Source of the DNA: Candidatus Peribacteraceae bacterium
Lineage (GTDB): Bacteria; Patescibacteriota; Gracilibacteria; Peribacterales; Peribacteraceae
DNA length: 12,135 nucleotides
Assembly (NCBI GenBank): GCA_018061525.1
Contig: JAGOUB010000018.1
Span: 1 to 12,135, forward strand
Direction of reading: 5' to 3'
Under the pieces are notes generated by a model, which searched no databases, was not told where the DNA came from, and was given only the letters and a program-made list of their open reading frames with translations. Each line of letters starts with the position of its first letter. Within the stretch, counting starts at the first letter, position 1. Shown here piece after piece: positions 11,581 through 12,135 of this stretch. Both the position numbers and the translations under genes were made by a program.

Positions 11581-12072
11581 ATGGACACCCCCGAGAAGAA
11601 GCCCGACACCGCCGCCAAGACCGCCCCGGACGCTGCTGCTGCCGCGACCGCTGCCGCTGCTGCCGCCCTCGATGGCGACACGGCTGCCGCTGCCGCGCCG
11701 AAGAAGCGCCGCAAGGTGAAGCGCCTGGTCAAGAAGGCCCGCGCCTGCATCAAGGCCGGCGAGAACAACACGATCGTCACCATCACGGACATGGAGGGCA
11801 ACGTCCTCGCCTGGAGCAGCTCCGGCTCCTCCGGCTTTGAGGGCACGCGCAAGTCGACGCCCTACGCCGCCAAAGTGGCCGCCGAGAACGCCGCCATGAA
11901 GGTCACGATCTACGGTGTGGAGACCCTGCAGGTGGAGATGAAGGGCATCGGCCCGGGACGTGAGCAGGCCATCCGCGGCCTCCAGGCCGCCGGTCTGAAC
12001 CTCGATGCGATCATCGACGTGACGCCCATCGCCCACGGTGGCTGCCGCCGCCCGCGCCGCCGCCGCGTCTGA
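11581..12072 (+). CDS. rpsK: Small ribosomal subunit protein uS11 with alanine-rich N-terminal extension
   Basis: A 163-aa 30S platform protein. The conserved core runs from about residue 41: AGENNTIVTITDMEGN, WSSSGSSGFEGTRKSTPYAA, VKGPGPGRE-like MKGIGPGREQAIRGL, and the C-terminal DVTPIAHGGCRRPRRRRV. Ordinary bacterial S11 is about 129 aa. The first 40 residues are a low-complexity Ala/Pro/Lys/Asp stretch encoded by GCT/GCC repeats. I chose the ATG at 11581 because it follows the rpsM stop at operon spacing. A GTG at about residue 46 would give a 118-aa core-only protein and cannot be excluded. It is preceded by CTACCTACCACACCTCC, pyrimidine-rich and without a Shine-Dalgarno. rpsD follows 43 nt later. 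Confidence 0.96.
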   Translation: MDTPEKKPDTAAKTAPDAAAAATAAAAAALDGDTAAAAAPKKRRKVKRLVKKARACIKAGENNTIVTITDMEGNVLAWSSSGSSGFEGTRKSTPYAAKVAAENAAMKVTIYGVETLQVEMKGIGPGREQAIRGLQAAGLNLDAIIDVTPIAHGGCRRPRRRRV

Positions 12073-12115
12073 ACCCCACTAAGCCTCTCCCTTTCTTCAC
12101 TCTCGAACCCGCCTT

Positions 12116-12135
12116 ATGAAGTACAACGGACCCAA
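12116..12135 (+). CDS. rpsD: Small ribosomal subunit protein uS4, first codons only (cut by window end)
   Basis: The window ends after ATG AAG TAC AAC GGA CCC AA, encoding MKYNGP. This matches the MKYTGPK-type start of many bacterial S4 proteins, and rpsD is the usual neighbour after rpsK in the alpha operon. The ATG again follows a C/T-rich leader (CTCTCGAACCCGCCTT). Identification rests on six residues and gene order. Confidence 0.65.

Overview
This is a GC-rich bacterial window, densely coded and using the standard genetic code (adk, infA, rpmJ, rpsM, rpsK and polX all end in TGA). Several details suggest a Patescibacteria/CPR-type lineage. Adenylate kinase has the divergent AMP-site motif FEAGSALR instead of STGDMLR, a small basic protein resembling DUF6800 is present, the ribosomal proteins carry low-complexity extensions, and there are no Shine-Dalgarno sequences before the genes. 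This assignment is an inference; no rRNA is present to test it.

Left part (1-7200, genes almost all on the minus strand): typA/bipA (ribosome-associated GTPase), an Ogt-type O6-alkylguanine-DNA alkyltransferase, a tiny zinc-ribbon peptide on the plus strand, the small basic protein with a long structured leader, a full-length PolX DNA polymerase with PHP domain, an adenosine-deaminase-family hydrolase with altered substrate residues, and an unrecognised 120-aa protein. Most are separate transcription units with their own terminators or promoter-like sites. Two are DNA repair proteins.

Right part (7200-12135, plus strand): the distal spc/alpha ribosomal cluster, rplO-secY-adk-map-infA-rpmJ-rpsM-rpsK and the first codons of rpsD. 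It makes ribosomal proteins, the SecY translocon, adenylate kinase, the methionine aminopeptidase that trims nascent chains, and initiation factor 1. The cluster starts abruptly at rplO next to a divergent gene. It is interrupted by an intrinsic terminator after secY, and an AT-rich promoter-like spacer precedes infA.

The most unusual content is intergenic. A complex hairpin-rich element occurs at 5-200 (plus) and again, inverted, at 5170-5369. All differences between these two copies inside three long stems are compensated on the opposite arm: six paired substitutions and one paired deletion. A third, more diverged relative lies at about 5420-5645. This looks like a dispersed family under selection for secondary structure (structured RNA or hairpin-forming mobile repeat). 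Other points of note are an L36 with a 16-residue insertion between its zinc-ligand pairs, pyrimidine-rich translation starts throughout, and several -10-like hexamers placed where they would give leaderless mRNAs.
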